DNA from: Lachnospiraceae bacterium
Lineage (GTDB): Bacteria > Bacillota_A > Clostridia > Lachnospirales > Lachnospiraceae
Length of the DNA: 6,720 nucleotides
Direction of reading: 5' to 3'
NCBI GenBank assembly: GCA_003446335.1
Contig: DMAZ01000149.1
Span: 6,244-12,963 of the forward strand
Program-made: the position numbers and the translations under genes
Shown: one piece after another, positions 4,910 to 6,720 of the stretch
Position numbering within the stretch: the first letter of the stretch is position 1
Layout of the letters: each line of letters begins with the position of its first letter
Notes under the pieces: model-generated
What the model saw: only the letters and a program-made list of their open reading frames with translations
Database searches by the model: none
What the model was told of the DNA's origin: nothing

Positions 4910-6442
4910 ATGCTTTATAGTCGGTCCGGTCTTTGTATGCGATCTTTTATGAGTCGTCTGGGCATCGGACTTTTGATTATCACTATCTTATTCTCACTGC
5001 CTGTCCGTGTATACGCAGAGGCGGGAACGGAAGCAGTGGACGCAGCGGCAGATGTGGCGGAACCGGTCCCGACCGTACCGGTCAGGGATCCTCTCACCAA
5101 TCACCTCACGAACTGGCCGCAGATGACGGAAATCAGCGAAGACTCAGCCGTGCTGATGGACGCGGATACGGGAGCGATCCTTTACTCTCTGGACCGTGAT
5201 GTCCAGCGGATCCCTGCCTCTATTACGAAAATAATGACATGCCTGCTGGTCCTCGAGAATACACAGATGGACGAGGTAGTCACCATGACGGAAGCCGGAA
5301 TGGCTGAGGCTTACGGCGGCAGCTCCAATATCAGTCCGGTACTCGGTGAACAGTTCACGGTGGAGCAGTGTCTTTACATGCTCATGCTGAAATCAGCCAA
5401 TGATATTGCCGCACAGCTTGCGGAATATGTCGGCGGCAGCGTGGAGGCATTTGTCCAGATGATGAATGACCGGTGCGCACAGATCGGTACGACCGGTACT
5501 CATTTTAATAATCCGAACGGACTTCCCGGGGATGATCATTATACGACGGCAATGGATATGGCTCTCATCATGCAGGAATGCCTCAAAAACGAGACATTCA
5601 GGCAGATCATCTCCACTCAGGTCTATACCGTTCCGCCGACAAATATGACCGAGACGGAGAGGACCTATGAAAATCACTGCAAACTCATCATCGAGTCGGA
5701 TACGGATCATTATTATCCGTATTGTATAGGGGGAAAGACCGGATACACAGATCTTGCCTGGAGAACACTTGTCACTGCGGCTGAGAAGGATGGAAGGACT
5801 CTGATCTGTGTAACACTTCATGGCCCGGACAATTCTGATTTTACTGACCATAAGAATCTGTTCGAGTACGGGTTTAATTCCTTCTATAATTATGACCTTG
5901 CAAGTGAGGTCGGTGAAAGATGGGAACTGACAGGCGGAGTGACCATACCGGTCGGATTCGATTTATCCGGTCTGTCTAAAGAGGAGAAGACCCTTGATGA
6001 CGGAAGTATTCGTACAGTATATACGTATGAGAATAATCCGGTCGGCACTGTTCTGAAAAAAGAAAAGCCGAAGGCGACGGTGACCCCGGTGGTGCGGGAA
6101 CAGGAAGCGAACCGTACGACGGTCGGTCCGGCAGAGACGGCATCTGACGGAACAGAGATGTCTGCGGTGGAATATGAAGCGGAGAAAGAGAAGGACGGTT
6201 TTCTTCGAATACTTCTGATCGTTCTCGCTGTTCTTATTATTCTTCTTCTGTTCGTAGGGCGCACGCTGTATATTAACCACAGGAAACAGCAGGAAAGAGA
6301 AGAGGCGCTCAGAAGAAAGCGGGCTGCAAGAAGAAGGAGAAGACAGAACGAAGCATATAGGAATCGTTCTGAAGATGTCAGCGATACCCCGGAACGTTCC
6401 GGATCCGAGAAAAAGAAAAGGGCAAGAAAAAGGAAGGGCTGA
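4910..6442 (+). CDS. D-alanyl-D-alanine carboxypeptidase (DacF/PBP5-like, peptidase S11), membrane anchored
   Basis: This 510-residue exported penicillin-binding protein removes the terminal D-Ala from peptidoglycan pentapeptides at the outer face of the membrane. It has a signal peptide (residues 1-36; hydrophobic core about 17-31; likely cleavage after VYA). The S11 domain spans about 66-320 with all three motifs: SITK (catalytic S104, K107), SAN (162-164) and KTG (276-278). The following region (about 335-385) is a short, divergent counterpart of the PBP5 C-terminal beta domain. A low-complexity linker (about 386-430) leads to a hydrophobic span at 431-455, then a cytoplasmic tail of about 55 residues that is very rich in Arg and Lys. 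PBP5 itself ends in an amphipathic helix, so this anchor is of the transmembrane type. The start is supported by AGGGGG 9 nt upstream of the ATG at 4910. No clear promoter was found between 4761 and 4909; TTGCGT (4811) with TAAAAA (4834) at 17 bp is a weak candidate. The last codons form one arm of the downstream terminator. Confidence 0.93.
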   Translation: MLYSRSGLCMRSFMSRLGIGLLIITILFSLPVRVYAEAGTEAVDAAADVAEPVPTVPVRDPLTNHLTNWPQMTEISEDSAVLMDADTGAILYSLDRDVQRIPASITKIMTCLLVLENTQMDEVVTMTEAGMAEAYGGSSNISPVLGEQFTVEQCLYMLMLKSANDIAAQLAEYVGGSVEAFVQMMNDRCAQIGTTGTHFNNPNGLPGDDHYTTAMDMALIMQECLKNETFRQIISTQVYTVPPTNMTETERTYENHCKLIIESDTDHYYPYCIGGKTGYTDLAWRTLVTAAEKDGRTLICVTLHGPDNSDFTDHKNLFEYGFNSFYNYDLASEVGERWELTGGVTIPVGFDLSGLSKEEKTLDDGSIRTVYTYENNPVGTVLKKEKPKATVTPVVREQEANRTTVGPAETASDGTEMSAVEYEAEKEKDGFLRILLIVLAVLIILLLFVGRTLYINHRKQQEREEALRRKRAARRRRRQNEAYRNRSEDVSDTPERSGSEKKKRARKRKG

Positions 6443-6460
6443 AGACCCTTCCTTTGTTGT
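6429..6460. terminator. Bidirectional terminator shared by the carboxypeptidase gene and the SRP RNA gene
   Basis: AAAGGAAGGG (6429-6438) pairs perfectly with CCCTTCCTTT (6446-6455) around a 7-nt loop that contains the carboxypeptidase TGA stop codon. On the plus strand a modest T-rich tail (TTTGTTGT) follows. On the minus strand the same hairpin continues into TTTTTCTT, which makes it a strong stop for transcription coming from the SRP RNA gene. Confidence 0.8.
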
Positions 6461-6465
6461 CGGAT

Positions 6466-6720
6466 AAAAAATCCGTGCGCCTCACTCTGAATCGGTCCCC
6501 ACAGACGTAACCTCTCCAGTTAACTCAGCCCAGGCACCCTCACGACACACGAGAGCTCCCGCTTAGTGCTGCTGTGTTCCCACCCTGACACGGTTCACAG
6601 GTTCTCGTTGCGTAAGACCCAAACGTCAACGCCACTTTGAGAGGGCAGCTCCATAAAGACAGACCCTCGGATCGGCATCACCCCTGCTGTAGCGGACTTC
6701 AGGTTACAGGGCCCCGCTAA
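6466..6720 (-). ncRNA. ffs: Signal recognition particle RNA, long Firmicutes form with Alu domain (5' tip beyond the window)
   Basis: Read on the minus strand, the sequence follows the long bacterial SRP RNA (about 270 nt, as B. subtilis scRNA). The Alu-domain part includes GGGCCCTGTAACC with its UGUAAC element (6703-6708) and TGATGCCGATC. The central helices include GGGTCTTACGCAACGAGAAC and CTGTGAACC. Domain IV (6566-6591) consists of GTGTCAGG, a GTG-GGAA-CAC hairpin, then AGCAGCAC. The 3' half contains GGGTGCCTGGGCTGAGTTAACT. The 3' end probably lies near the GCACGG at 6478-6473, followed by six T residues on the minus strand (6471-6466). GCACGG would pair with a GCCGTGC-like 5' end lying about 20 nt outside the window. 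The RNA binds Ffh to target membrane and secreted proteins co-translationally, and the domain IV residues that contact Ffh are kept. Confidence 0.93.

Noticed and set aside
5393..5851. A 152-codon open frame on the minus strand inside the carboxypeptidase gene
   Set aside because: It lies wholly antisense to the catalytic domain with all three S11 motifs, and its own translation resembles no family.
6461..6475. Small CGGAT/ATCCG hairpin as the SRP RNA terminator
   Set aside because: Its five base pairs surround the T-run itself, so it cannot act as an ordinary terminator stem. The 3'-end pairing with the 5' end plus the T-run, with the hairpin at 6429-6455 as back-up, is more likely.

Overview
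The window looks like a chromosomal segment of a low-to-mid GC Gram-positive anaerobe of the class Clostridia, most likely a Lachnospiraceae-type organism. This is inferred from four things: the long SRP RNA with an Alu domain, Bacillus/Clostridium-style TadA and small alarmone synthetase sequences, a DacF-like carboxypeptidase of the type common in that family, and sigma-A-type promoters. No mobile element, CRISPR array or phage gene is visible. Almost all of the DNA is accounted for by seven protein genes and two RNA genes.

Layout. 1-511 (+): the C-terminal part of a CobW/G3E-type GTPase metallochaperone with a His/Asp/Glu-rich linker, cut by the window edge. 536-590: a bidirectional terminator between convergent genes. 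604-1134 (-): a CarD-family RNA polymerase-binding regulator with its own promoter. 1274-1313 (-): the terminator of the next operon. 1342-3925 (-): a three-gene operon transcribed in the order small (p)ppGpp synthetase, OmpR-type response regulator, sensor histidine kinase. Both of its junctions are 4-nt ATGA overlaps. The intergenic stretch up to 4113 holds divergent promoters for this operon and for tadA. 4114-4760 (+): tadA, tRNA-Ser(CGA) starting on the base after the tadA stop codon, and a strong terminator. 4910-6442 (+): a secreted, membrane-anchored D-Ala-D-Ala carboxypeptidase. 6429-6460: a bidirectional terminator. 6466 to the window end (-): the long-form SRP RNA, lacking only its 5' tip.

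How the genes fit together. The alarmone synthetase operon would join a membrane sensor, a DNA-binding regulator and a (p)ppGpp-producing enzyme in one translationally coupled transcript. CarD next door also acts on RNA polymerase at promoters sensitive to growth rate, though it has its own transcription unit. The tadA, tRNA-Ser and SRP RNA group is translation and secretion housekeeping and resembles the tRNA-Ser/tadA/scr/dnaX neighbourhood of Bacillus subtilis. Here a carboxypeptidase gene lies between and the SRP RNA gene is on the opposite strand.

Nothing here is clearly a new biological system. The points most worth following are the coupled alarmone/two-component operon, the apparently leaderless tadA that runs directly into a tRNA, the base-pair-swapped SRP RNA domain IV, the degenerate G1 box of the kinase, and the Arg/Lys-rich cytoplasmic tail of the carboxypeptidase, whose last codons form a terminator arm.
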